In this document: piece after piece, positions 50,527 through 61,809 of the stretch
Layout: each line of letters begins with the position of its first letter
Position numbering within the stretch: the stretch's first letter is position 1
Assembly: GCA_013396635.1 (NCBI GenBank)
Contig: WBMW01005087.1
Coordinates: 620,001-684,000, forward strand
Length of the DNA stretch: 64,000 nt
DNA from: Penelope pileata
Taxonomy: Eukaryota; Chordata; Aves; Galliformes; Cracidae
Direction: 5' to 3'
Notes under the pieces: generated by a model
Database searches by the model: none
Told to the model about the DNA's origin: nothing
Seen by the model: the letters and a program-made list of their open reading frames with translations, nothing else
Made by a program: the position numbers and the translations under genes

Positions 50527-51003
50527 GTGTTGTGGGTTTCTGGAGAATGCATATTCCAAGTTACAGTCTGATTGTAAACCTTCTGTACCAAGTGACTCAG
50601 AAGAAGAATGATTGTACAAATGAACAAATCAAACGGGAGATAGTTCATGCCATGGTCCTTGGGCCAGTCTGGACAGGACAAGATGTAAAAAATCTTCTCT
50701 ACACCATAGCTGAAGAAAACGGCCCCACCTGGAGCTTCTGGCAGAAAGCACCAGGAGAGACTCGAGGACGACCCTTAGGGTTTTGGAGTCGGGGATACAG
50801 AGGACCCAAGGTCTGCTACGCTCCAACTGAAAAAGAAATATTGGGGATGTGCGTGTGCCTCCATACAGAACAGGTATGGGGAGGGACAGTGCTGATCAAT
50901 GGCAGCAGTAATTGGAGGCACTTTGAGGTGGTCACAGTCAGTAACGCTGCAGCACAGACAGATGGACACTACCGTTTCCCATCCTTAGTGCCGCTGCCAT
51001 AGC
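50527..51003 (+). pseudogene. Endogenous retrovirus pol remnant, connection and RNase H part
   Basis: Continues the pol remnant after the CR1. The open stretch ending at 51,002 holds GFWRMHIPSYS at its start, then a segment with GETRGRPLGFWSR and TPTEKEIL-type text (seen here as APTEKEILG). These are landmarks of the connection/RNase H region of avian endogenous pol. The frame is unusually intact for about 150 codons but has no start of its own, and its context is a broken, CR1-interrupted element. No integrase, env or LTR is seen downstream, so the locus is a truncated relic with no replication capacity. Confidence 0.85.
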
Positions 51004-53263
51004 CATGACATCAGCACCACTCCCAAGGCAGTGATGCCGTGCTGGTGATATCCCTTGGCTAAGTGTTCTTGTTGTGAGAAAGCAGCTCTTCTGATCTTGA
51101 AGCTTTGACTGGTTAAATGAATTTTTTTTCTTTTTTCAAATGACTTATGCATACGTTATCAGTGTTCCACTTAGAGCTGCTTTGGAGAGCATTAAAATTG
51201 CTGGAATTAGTATTCGATTGAAGGCACTTCTATATTTCTGTAAGTTGTGCCATTCACTTTAATATGCAAGAGCTCGACACAGTAAAAGTGTTTTGAGTAT
51301 ATGCAGAAACAGCATTATACCAGAGACTTGTAGCCAGAAGAGTGTTGGCTTATGCTTTCTATGTAGAACAGTAGTGTTAAAAACACAATGAGAAAAACCG
51401 AAAACCCACAAAACCAAAAACAAAAAATCCCTGCTTCTGTGGGCTGTAGACTGTTGATTGTTTGGGTCCTGACTGTGCATGTAGAACAGCTTCACCAGAA
51501 GCACCATTGTGCAGGTGTTTCAGGCTTAAAATATTCAGCCACCGGTTGTTCAGGACAGGTGACCTTCTGTGCGGGTGTTATCTTCTGTGAGCACAGCTGG
51601 AATGCAGGCTGTGCTGGGTGGGCGTGGGATGGGTGTGAGCAGAAACAAGGTTCCACACAGAGCTCCTCTCAGATTGTTGTGCAGTAATACGGAGGTTTGA
51701 AAGAAGATAAAACTGTTTGGATAGGTAAATAGCACTACTTTTTCAAAAAATAAGATGTTGTCAACTTTGTAAATAAGCTACAGCATGATGCCATTTTGAT
51801 CTCAAAAAAGTGGTTCTGAAGAAGTACCTGAGACCTTAACTTAGCAGAGATGTCTCCTAAGTATTTAAGAATAAATTATTTGCTACTGAGAACTTATTAA
51901 CTTTGTACATTTCAAGATTTTTCTTATCAGACAGGGCTATCAGTTCATTATTTTTTTTTTTTTTTTTTTTCCCCTCAGTAAGCATGAAGTCAGTGAACTA
52001 AATCCGATCAGGAATGAAAAGGGAGAATTGGTTGATTTGGAGATATTCTTACCTCATGACCTAGAAATCTTCAGGAGAAGTGTCTCCCTGCCCTGATCCC
52101 CTTTTTTGATCCCAGTTTTCAGCGTGTTTGCTTGTTTAGATGCAATATAGCAGGCCTGAGGGGAGCTGTCTTGGGAACGTGGAACATCGCAGTGGTGAGG
52201 GTCTTGTCTGTTGTTGCTTGAGGTAGGAGGGTCCAGATTTGCTATGGAATATGGAGGTCTTTTCCTCTCTTGCACTTGCTGGAATTCAGTTGGAATTTCC
52301 CTGTGTAAAACTAAGGATTGAACAGGAGCTGGTAGCAGAACAGATGATGGACGTTTTTCTTAAAACTTAGATACAAGAGTGAGGAAGAAGAAGCCAAAAG
52401 TAAGCATGATTGAATAATTATTCGTCACTAAGTGTAGCCAAGAGATCTGTTTTTTTTTTTTTTGTATTAAGTAAAAATGTCAGCATCTTTCAAATGTAAG
52501 ATCAAAATAAATAGTCAACAATGACTTCTCTTCTAGCAGTCAGTAAGTCTAAAAGCTAATGACAAATTTTTAGAAGGCACATGTGCAAGATAAGGTGCAT
52601 CTTCTTTAGAGAAATATACTCACTAACTACCTGCAGTTAAATGCCAAAACACTAAGTAATTCAAGCAATGGAGCTTCTAATCTTTAAAATGCTTTAGGAC
52701 ATCGTTCCTTTCCTTGCAAGTGTTTCTTGCTGTGTGTGAATTTGAGTGAATCTTGAGGTATGGGAATTTCAAGAAAATTTAGACATAACTTCTCTTCATG
52801 TGTAGCAGCTATTTAATGGGACAAACCAGGGCATGGGTGTGCCATGTCTGGTTATCTGAGTGCAGAGGTTATTCAGCTGCTTGTTTTATTCCTATGGCAC
52901 TCAGTTATTTTGTGTTTACTTGAATTTCCTCATTTTCAATAGATAACAGATTTATCAATAACTAAAGTAAGTTCAATGACAGTGAAAGAGTGCAACTGCA
53001 TAACAGCTGTGTGTGATACAAGTGTACCATAACTGATTAAAAATTGTCCAATGTTTCTTTTCTCTCACAAGCAGGAATGATCTTGCATTCTTCTCAATGA
53101 AAGTGTTTTTGTCCGCATTATGCAATGGTCGTGCAGTGTGAGCGTGACAGGCAGTGTTTACCTGAGATTATAGTTTATTTTTGTGGTGCATGTAAAAAGC
53201 TAAGATGCAGGTTCAGAACAACTTCAGAAATACAGAACCTCTTCTTTTTTCCCCTCCATTTAG
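51004..53263 (+). other. Inferred intron 1, unique DNA with homopolymer tracts
   Basis: No gene is seen. T-tracts occur at about 51,950-51,970 and 52,450-52,463. Confidence 0.4.
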
Positions 53264-53353
53264 TATGTCTAGGCAGTGTAATCAGGTTTCTGTTGCTCTT
53301 AGTCACTTCTTGATGCCTGCAAATAGCTATCTCTTCCACTCGGAATCTGAGAG
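53264..53353 (+). CDS. Weak candidate exon, 29 codons from an ATG
   Basis: A 90-bp interval with good splice signals on +: acceptor CTTTTTTCCCCTCCATTTAG|T and donor GAGAG|GTAAGA. An ATG lies at 53,265 and the frame stays open for 29 codons (starting MSRQCNQVSV) to the donor. If real it could be an alternative first coding exon of the gene starting at the CpG island. I do not recognise the peptide, and chance pairs of splice-like signals at this spacing are expected in a 28-kb intron. Confidence 0.15.
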
Positions 53354-55877
53354 GTAAGATTCTTGTCCACGTCATTCCTGGAAGTAATTTGCTTACCAAT
53401 AGTCACACTACTTACATTATGTTACTTATTTTTAGGAGGCTCAAGGAGTTGTATTGTAATTGAATTACTGTGAAGAGTCATCTGATGCATTATCTAGTAT
53501 GTACTCAGTCCTGGTCAAAGGGCTTTTAATGGCATTAGAAGATAACCTAATTGGTACTGGGAATATACATATTTTGCCCAGATCTAGTGTATGTCAAGAG
53601 CCACAAGCACAGGAAAAGAGTAGCAGCAGCCCATAGTCTTGTATTGTTATGCAGCTGAATGTAAAGGAAAGCTCTCAGGCTGCTCTGGGCCTTAAATATT
53701 TGTCCATCTCATCTGTAATATATATGGGGCTTGTACTTGACTGGAACTGACGTTGCTTTGTATAGGGACCTCATGTGCTATGCTGTCAGTAGAAGTGGAT
53801 GAAATCAAAAAGCTCTTTTGTGTCTCTTGTTTCTCTTGAACACATGCAGATGTTAGCAGTGGCTGATACGCAGTTCTGTTTGCTTTCAGAAGACCATTTC
53901 TAACTCCTTTTGAAGAGATAAGACACCTTTCCCTGGTGAAGATAACACAAGTTTATCCATGCCTCAGATTAAAAAACTGTCTCTATCTTGGTGACTTAGC
54001 TCTAAATCTTACGTTTCAGATGTAAGCAAACCATAGAACCAAGAAGTGAAAATAACTTTTGGCCAGCTTTTCAACTAATAAGCGTAAGAAGCCAATTCTG
54101 AAGCCCTTAGACCATTAAATGCAATTGGTTTGTGAACAGACTTGATAAACTAATGGATTTCCCACTCATCCCTTGTAGATGATGCAAACTTCTCTGTATG
54201 TTGTTGCTCATTTATTTTAGGTAATATGTATTTAATTCACCTGACTGGTTAAGAGAATTAACCCGTGTGCCTCAAGTTGTGTTTTTGGGATTCTCACTTC
54301 TGTATCTGCATTGCAGCTTGCCTTGTGGGATGCTCTATATTTGCTTTAGTGTGGTGCAGCAGAGCAAGGGCTAGCAAATGTCAATTCTGTACTTCCAAGG
54401 GAAAACTCATTTGATGTATATCTGATGTAAACACTGAATTGTTTGTGGATTACTTCTTTCTGCTGCAAATGGAAATAAAACGTTTCATCTCTCCCCGCTT
54501 CCTACAGCAACCACAAAAATAAGACTTTAAGCATGGATGGATGATAACGACCAGATCCTGGCTCCGTAATCAAGATGTAAAATTGCCTAAATTATCTTAC
54601 CGTGCTCTGTTCCTAATTTGTAGTTTATCCTATGAGTCATTTTGGCTACAGGGTACCGATAGGTACACCTTTAGTATTTTTGAGTTGGTCAGCGTTTTGT
54701 TTGAAAGTGTGACAAATTGTACATCAACATGCAGCACAGCTTTCTATTATATTTAATAATTTGTTCCTTAATTTCTTCTGCTTTTGACTCATTTTAACAT
54801 TTCCTAGAAAGTATTCCAGAATGGAGTAGTTATAGGGAGGGATACATATGCTCGTCCAAGACAGCTCTTCTGTACAGACTTAGCTCACTGTGTCTTGCTG
54901 TCTCTGAGGGGTAGCTCTGAGTTAAGAATGAACTGTTTTGCAGTTTCAGTATTCACGGGGATCTGTGTCAAGACGGTTGAAGACACTAGAACTGGGGTAT
55001 ATTGGTGACAAACGCTTCAGTTGCATTCTCCAGTTTGGTTCATGTTCACCTTCCCAGAAAGAGAATAGCAGCATTTTCCCATATTTTCCAATTTCTAGGA
55101 CTTTCTCCAGAAGGTCACAGGGTTCTCAGACTTTTTTCAGTGATGTTTTGTGGGTATGTATTATTGCTGTGATTTTAAATGAGATCAAGTTTTGATCTAT
55201 ACATACGAGGAGCTTTTAGAACTCTGCATTCAGTCCAATTTCTGTTTGTTGTTACATAAAAAGTGCTCAAGAGATGTCTCTTCTGAATACATTGCTTTAT
55301 TTTGATGAATTAACTCTCAGTTCTAAATGATGAAATGAAAACAAATATTTGCAAGTGGGAGTTATAGTGTGGGTATGCCTTCTCTTTGAGGTTTCCCTGT
55401 GAGGCTGCCGTCTATGCTTCAAATTTCATCTGTGGCAAACTTGCTGCTGTGATGAAGGGCTCTTCGAGGACGTAAATGCTACAATATTAAATATTCTGGA
55501 GTGCTTGTTCGTACATACAAATGAGATATATAGTTCAGCTGTGCAATAACATCCAGTAGATGATGTACTCTTACAGTCAAGTGACAGCAGCCATATTCAT
55601 GTTGTGTTAAAGTCAGGTAATATAAATCAGTTTCAATAAACGTAGGGCGCAAATCAAACTTGGAGTAAATTTTTGGCTGGATTGCTACAAGCTTCTATCA
55701 CTGGCACTACTGGTGCAAAAATGGCAAACTGCCAGGAAAATGCTGATTCTGATTTCATTGCATTTAAAAAACTAATTTATTGACATTTACATAACGTTAA
55801 CAATTATTTATGAGCACTGCAACTTTGATTGCTTGGGAGACTTCACTCTAAAAATTTTTTTTTTTTTTTTTTTGAAG
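53354..55877 (+). other. Inferred intron 1, unique DNA
   Basis: Nothing is recognised. A T-tract (55,854-55,873) directly precedes the CR1 fragment. Confidence 0.4.
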
Positions 55878-56009
55878 AATCAAGGTTGGATGGAGCCCTG
55901 GGCAACCTGACCTTGTGGTAGATGTAGAGGTTGGCAGCCCTGCCTGCAGCAGGGGGGTTGGAACTTGATGATCCTTGGAGTCCCTTCCAACCCAGGCCAT
56001 TCTATGATT
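55878..56009 (+). mobile_element. CR1 LINE, short 3' end fragment
   Basis: 'aaggttggatggagccctgg', 'gcaacctgaccttgtggtag', 'gcaggggggttggaacttga', 'gtcccttccaacccaggcc' and 'attctatgatt' are the classic CR1 3' terminus in + orientation, about 130 bp. Confidence 0.93.
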
Positions 56010-57299
56010 AAGAATATATGCGTTTTTTGTGTGAATGTGATAACTTAGTGAAATGTTGCACCTATACAATCTTTTTTTTTCCATTGTAGTTTTTTTTGGA
56101 GGTGACGGAACCAATGTTCTTGTCTTTCATCCTAGAAATGCTTAGTGTAATAAATAATTGTTTGATAATAAATGCCTGGTTGCATTTCGCAAAATGTATT
56201 AAAAATGTATTAATCACTCTCATATAGGGAATTTGGCCCCATGCAAACTATATGCTTTCCTACACCAGCTTAGTCTCAGGGAGATTTCTTGCAAGAAGGA
56301 TGGACAACTGGAGTAGAGAAGCAAGATTTGTAAAATGAGGGGGGGAGGAGGGAAAAAAAAAAAGGATGACCTGTCTAAAACATATCTGGTAAAAATTAGA
56401 GTGAATAATATGCTGGTAGTGTTGGATGTTTCTTCCTCAGTTACACACGTGTAGATAACTTTTGTGTCTCCTTGTCTTTGTCAATTTAGCTATCTCCTTT
56501 AAAGAACTGAACTACTTAAGCTTTCATTGCTCTGCTGAAAATGTTTGTTTAAACCAAAAATGTCATGTTTGGTGGTGCTAGTGGCAGGACTGGCTGCACG
56601 CAGCCCTTCTGCCTTCTAGTGGGTAAGGCATGACAAGTATGAGCATGCATCCAGTGCGTGGAGGGATTGGGCTCTTGATGTGTTTTACTGAAGAACTAGA
56701 TTTCAGAAGCATTTCTTCTTCCTACTGGGAAGATTGCTTCAGGTTTTGTAATGTTTCGCTGTCTCAATTAACTTTTCTACACTAGCCAGGACTGCATCAC
56801 TTCCGTGCTGTCACTGGCAGTGCCTGATGCTGCTGGGCTATTGCACCTGCCTGGTGAATTCCTGTGTGAGGAAAAGCTAGCTTCTGCCTTCTACACATCC
56901 CACCAGCACAGTTGCACAAGGAGATACCTCAGTTTTCAAAGTTTTGCAAAAGCTGTATATGAGCTATTAAAGTTTCTATCAATTCTAGAGTTCTATTATT
57001 TGTGCTAAGGGAAGACTTCTGAAAATGCTGATAAGAGACTGTGCTTTGAGCACTGAATGCAGAAGCATTTAAATGTGTTTGAAAGCCAATGGTCTACCAT
57101 TGCTTTGATTGTTATTTTTCCCCCAGTTTAAATTCTGAATGCTTCCTATGAAAACTTATAAGATCTTATTAAACTCTTTGAATCCCTTTTCTGTACCGTT
57201 TACAAGAATTACTTGCTTTCCTGTGATTATCATATGAATACAGAATTACTTGAAAACTGCTTACCATTATCTCTCTTTCTTCTCCTGCTTGCATCACAG
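56010..57299 (+). other. Inferred intron 1, distal end
   Basis: No repeat or exon is recognised. It ends in the pyrimidine-rich acceptor tract before 57,300. Confidence 0.4.
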
Positions 57300-57435
57300 G
57301 TCTGGACTAACACTGAGAACAATTACATAGTGTTCCTGAAGTAAATTTGACAAAGGAAGCTAGTATTGGCCTAGGCTGTTTGATTTGGGGAGCAAAATGT
57401 CTTTTTTGTCAAAGGAGACGCGTTGGTGGCAAGCT
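57300..57435 (+). CDS. Candidate exon 2 with start codon, unidentified gene (partial)
   Basis: A 136-bp exon-like interval. The acceptor is preceded by a long pyrimidine tract (TCTCTCTTTCTTCTCCTGCT then CATCACAG|G). The first 97 bp contain no ATG. The first ATG is at 57,397 with A at -3, followed by 13 codons, MSFLSKETRWWQA, and a GTAAGT donor directly after the last codon (phase 0). Together with an ATG-free island exon 28 kb upstream this fits a 5' UTR/start exon. I do not recognise the peptide. An alternative donor, AAG|GTTAGT at 57,504, would extend the open frame to about 36 residues. No exon 3 with a compatible frame is supported before the window end. Call is inference from splice and ATG signals only. 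Confidence 0.4.
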
Positions 57436-58109
57436 GTAAGTGCTTTTGCCCAACAGTGTTACCCATACTTCTTTTATCATAGAGCATCGACTCAAGTATC
57501 AAGGTTAGTGCTGCCCTTGTAGCTGGCCTGTAGAACGTGACTCCAAAAGCATCTCATCAGTGTTTGGGCTCTGGTAGTGGAAATAGAGAAACTTTTTGAT
57601 GCAGGCTGCTGGTGCCATTGCTGAAATCCACCTTTCATTCTACAGTGTAGAATTATGTAGCTATGGTCAATTGGACAAGAAAACAGGTTTTTCTGCTTTG
57701 TCTGTAAAGAGAGCTGTTAAACACTGAAGCTGAATTTAATGCCACGTGTATCGTTTGTATTATATTATTAAAAAAGCTGTAGGTTGATGCTTTTTTTTGT
57801 GGAGTCAAGTAAAATTTCATTGCTATTGATGTATTTCATTTCAACTGAAGAGGTTGCCTGAACTCTGACATCTTCCAGTGATTATAGCTAGCAGAGATGG
57901 ATGAATGTCAGTTTTAACTCAAACAATTAAGATGTCACTAATGTGTTGAGAACTGCCCACCTCCTAGCTGTGAAATGGTGTTTCCACTTTAGTATTCACT
58001 TAATCTTAGGAACTGTAGATGTATTTCAAGGCTTGGATAGCACTAGTGTTGTTAGGGTTTAAAACTAAGTCAAATGAGTTGGTGCATTCTTAACCTAATA
58101 ATTGATGTT

Positions 58110-58145
58110 AATAAATCAGCTACAGCTAATAAATTAACTGCAGCT
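58110..58145. repeat. 18-bp tandem duplication
   Basis: AATAAATCAGCTACAGCT followed directly by AATAAATTAACTGCAGCT; a decayed third start (AACCATAGCT) follows. Confidence 0.7.
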
Positions 58146-61100
58146 AACCATAGCTGTATTTTTTCACGGAACATATTTCAGAAGGAAGCAGTATCAATTT
58201 TCACTTGATGGGGCAACAAGAAAGCACATGATAAGGAAAAACAAATGCAGACCTTCTGGGTTATCTGAACTTGTTCTCCCCAACAGAACATAGGTGCCTA
58301 TATAGCATCTCCATAAGGACCTATATGTGAAGTGTTGCTACTTGAGGGTGTTATTGAGGCTCCTTGTGGGAGTTAGAGCTTCCGGCTTGGTTTGGAAGTG
58401 GATGCTATAAAAGGGATAATTAGTGCTTTGTGCTAGTCTCTTTTCTGAGGATGGAATTCTCTTATGTCACCGTGGGAATTGGGGGAGGGAAGAAGAAACT
58501 GGACAAACCAATGTCCTGTGTCTGAATAAATATAAAAACCTTTGTATGAACTTTTCTTTGTTCATCACAGCTACAGAAGATCATAAATTTTAAATCAGGG
58601 AGAATGTAAAAGTACAGCAAAACATTATGATCTGTGTAAATGATGATGAAAATAAGCGGATGTGGATATGGAATAAAAGCAGTTCCTAGTTAGACCATGG
58701 TATGTCAGTGATGCAGGGCAGCTACAGATTTCTTTGGAAATGCTGTCAATACTGCTTCTTGTGGCTTTTGCAGCATTAGAAACTGCTTTCACCTTGAAAG
58801 TAATCTGAATCATGTACTAAAGCCTGCTTGGGGTGAGGAGAAGAATGGCATTGTAGGAGGATGGGATAGAGGTACTCAGGTATCCTTCAACCAGAGACGT
58901 TTTCTTCTTGGAATACAGGAGTGAAGTACCCATCTTACTGCATTCTCCATAGCATTTCAGAAGACTGAAAGGACTGTGGCACTGAGTTACAGTAGTTTAA
59001 CAAGCTAATGTGCATCTGCTCAGCTGTGGTGAGTTTGTGCAGCCTATTGCCTATCCTCCATTCAGGTTAAAATTCTTTAGTAGAAGCTTCTTTGCTTGAT
59101 GTTTAAGCTATTGGGCCAAAAGACTGGCAACCCTGAGCTCTGAGCAGGTAGCGCTCTACCTGCTTAAGCTTGGTGTTTGTCTTGACACATTGCAAGCTGG
59201 CTGTCTAAAACTTTGAGTGTCTTTAGGTTAAGTCTTTGAATGTAAGCCTGTAACTCCTAATCTGTCTTTTTAGTGAAAGATGTCCAAACGAATCTTGTCC
59301 AGTCTTCAAGTAATTCGTACTGTGCTTCCACTGCAAAACTGCTTGTGGTTAAGCTGCTGAGGACTCCTGCTGCAGAGTCTACATGCATTTAGGAGCCTTA
59401 CTCTGGCCACTGATTGAGATGGGTTACTAAGTTAGTTGAATGTGTTATCATATGTGAGCAGTAGGTGTTTAAAGCAGGTCTTCTTCCTATTCTGTTCTGA
59501 AACCTTTAGGCTGGGGAGAGTTGAAATGGCTGATATGCCGTTGGTATTCTCAGGTGTAAATTAACTTTGCCAGGATTTACTATTTGTGACCTCCATTTAA
59601 TTCTTGTGAGACCAGCAGCTTGTACACAGTAGTGACTGTACACACACACTATCAAAACCTTCTTTCTAAAAGAGGAGAGAAAAATCGAGTACAACGTGAT
59701 AGAGGTGAGTGTTTTGAGCAGTAGGTGGGAGCTGAACAGGGGAACAGTGGATCAGACAGTGAACACTAATAACAGCTAAAAATGCTCGTAAGCATATTGA
59801 AGGGAGATGCTGTATTTAAAGTAGTAAAACCAGATAGATCCATCAGGTGGGAAATAGTTCCTCTTCATCGTTGGAATCTGCTGGCTTAAATCACTTGCAG
59901 TGAGGTTTACCTGGTGGTGTAATAGGATGTTTAGTTTATAAGGCAGCACCAGATGAGAATTTCATTGTTTTTCCAGTTTGAAGATCTCCAGAGACCTCAA
60001 TAGAGGTGAGTACAAGCATCAAACACTTATTGGGCTGTACGTTTTGTTTTGGAGATGCGGCATAGAAAGGAAGCTGTGTATTTAGTAGTGATCTGTTCCA
60101 ATTCCTGCAGTATCAGAAGCTGGTGTGTTACAGTGCAGTATATGAGCTGGCAGATGTGGGACAACAACTCCATCATGGGATAGCTCAGGTCTGAGGCACC
60201 CTTTGGTTGGTTTGTTTCATTTATTTCTACTTGGTATCTTAAGATAAGATGCTCTGTATCATTTATGAAAGGATAAAGAGAAATAATACACTTCTCTCTT
60301 GAATAATTTGCAAAGTGGCAGTACTGTACAGCAGACCTGTGATTAAGAGTTTGATCACTGTGAAACTCTACTGAATAGTTCAGTTCTTCCTGTTGTTAAC
60401 ACTTGACTTATAGCGCTACTGCTTGGGTGTAGCGGCAAGACAGTTATTTCCAAGTGAGCAGGTTTATACTCTTTCTAGTAGCAAGCTGTGTCTCTTATCC
60501 TCTAAAAACCTTCATCTTCACAGATGACCAAAACATCCTATTCAGCCTCTTCTGTCTAGCTTTGATTTCTGCCATTTTGTAAATTTTCATTGTCTGGGAA
60601 TGTTGGTTTTGAAAATATGCACTCTTTGCCATTGACTATTTGAATGTTTTGTGTGTAGGTGGGTTGCATTTATCTTCAAGGAAGAATCCATGCTAAGGCC
60701 TTGATGAGTTATTTTTTGTTTTTAATTGAAAGCCTGGAAATAGGAAATCAGAACTGATGAAAATTAATGTAATCTGCATGGGATCCAAGTCAGTGTAACT
60801 CTAAATGTTCCCGTATGCTGGGATAATTTCATTTTTCTTTCCCTCTGTTCCTCCCAGCTGCATCACTTTCACATGTTTGCAGATTAGGACAGCATCTGTG
60901 GCCACTTAGGTCTGCAGTGACAGAGCAGTGCTCTGAGGCTGGTGAGGATCTTTGGATGCCAGCACAGACTCCTGGGGGTGCACAGGGCTGCATTGGCAAC
61001 TGATCTTTTTCACTTTCCTCTAGGGGTCTTCCCACTTCCCCTGAGGAGAGGCCAACATCTGCTGAAGCCTCATGCTTTCCGTGAAGCACATCATTGCGGT

Positions 61101-61761
61101 GAAGGAATAAAACTGTGTGCTAGTATTTATGTGCCAGTGCATTAACACTGTGGTGTGTCTTTACCGTGTGCTTGCCGTACAAGTATTTGCAGCTTTTTGG
61201 CTTTGATCTCCAGAAGTTTGATTAACAGTTGAAGTGTGTGTGTACCTCCCACGTGATATGGTGCGTTGGGTTTTTTTGAAAGGGGGTTTGGGGGATTTGC
61301 TGGCTCGTGTTTTATAGAAGTTGCCAAAGTCTGAAAACGGCATAAGACATGATAGGCTGTGTTACTGCTTTCTTCTTTATCTCTTATTTCTGTTTTGCTA
61401 ATTGCAACAGGATCTGAATCCTGCTTTTGAACCTTCAACGAAAGCTTTCAATTTCCCTTGGCCTATAATACTGAGCACTCAATTTTAATTAATGATTGTC
61501 CCCTACAGAAGTAATAAATAATAAATTATTCTTCAACTGTAAGGAAAGGCATTTCAATCTAGGTGGTGACTTCTACTTTGGCCTGACTCTGGAGTTAATA
61601 TGAGGACTTCATAAGTCATTTAGAAAGAATTTCCCAGTTTGGGTCATGGTGTGGGCTGGTGCTGTCACTTGTAAATCAACCAGCCAGGTTTTTTTTTTTT
61701 TTTTTTGGTTTTTTTCATAGTGAGGTTATACTTATCAGGAAACATGTAGCAACTTGTAATC

Positions 61762-61809
61762 TAGTTGCTAGTGTCCTTTTAAATGTAGTTGCTAGTGTTC
61801 TTTTAAACA
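61762..61809. repeat. 24-bp tandem duplication
   Basis: Two head-to-tail copies of TAGTTGCTAGTGTCCTTTTAA-like sequence with period 24 bp and one or two differences. Confidence 0.85.

Noticed and set aside
50311..50619. 102-codon minus-strand frame
   Set aside because: It is the antisense of the CR1 3' end and neighbouring retroviral remnant.
60858..60900. Exon 3 of the candidate gene after a strong CCTCCCAG acceptor
   Set aside because: In phase 0 the frame hits a stop after nine codons and no donor precedes it.
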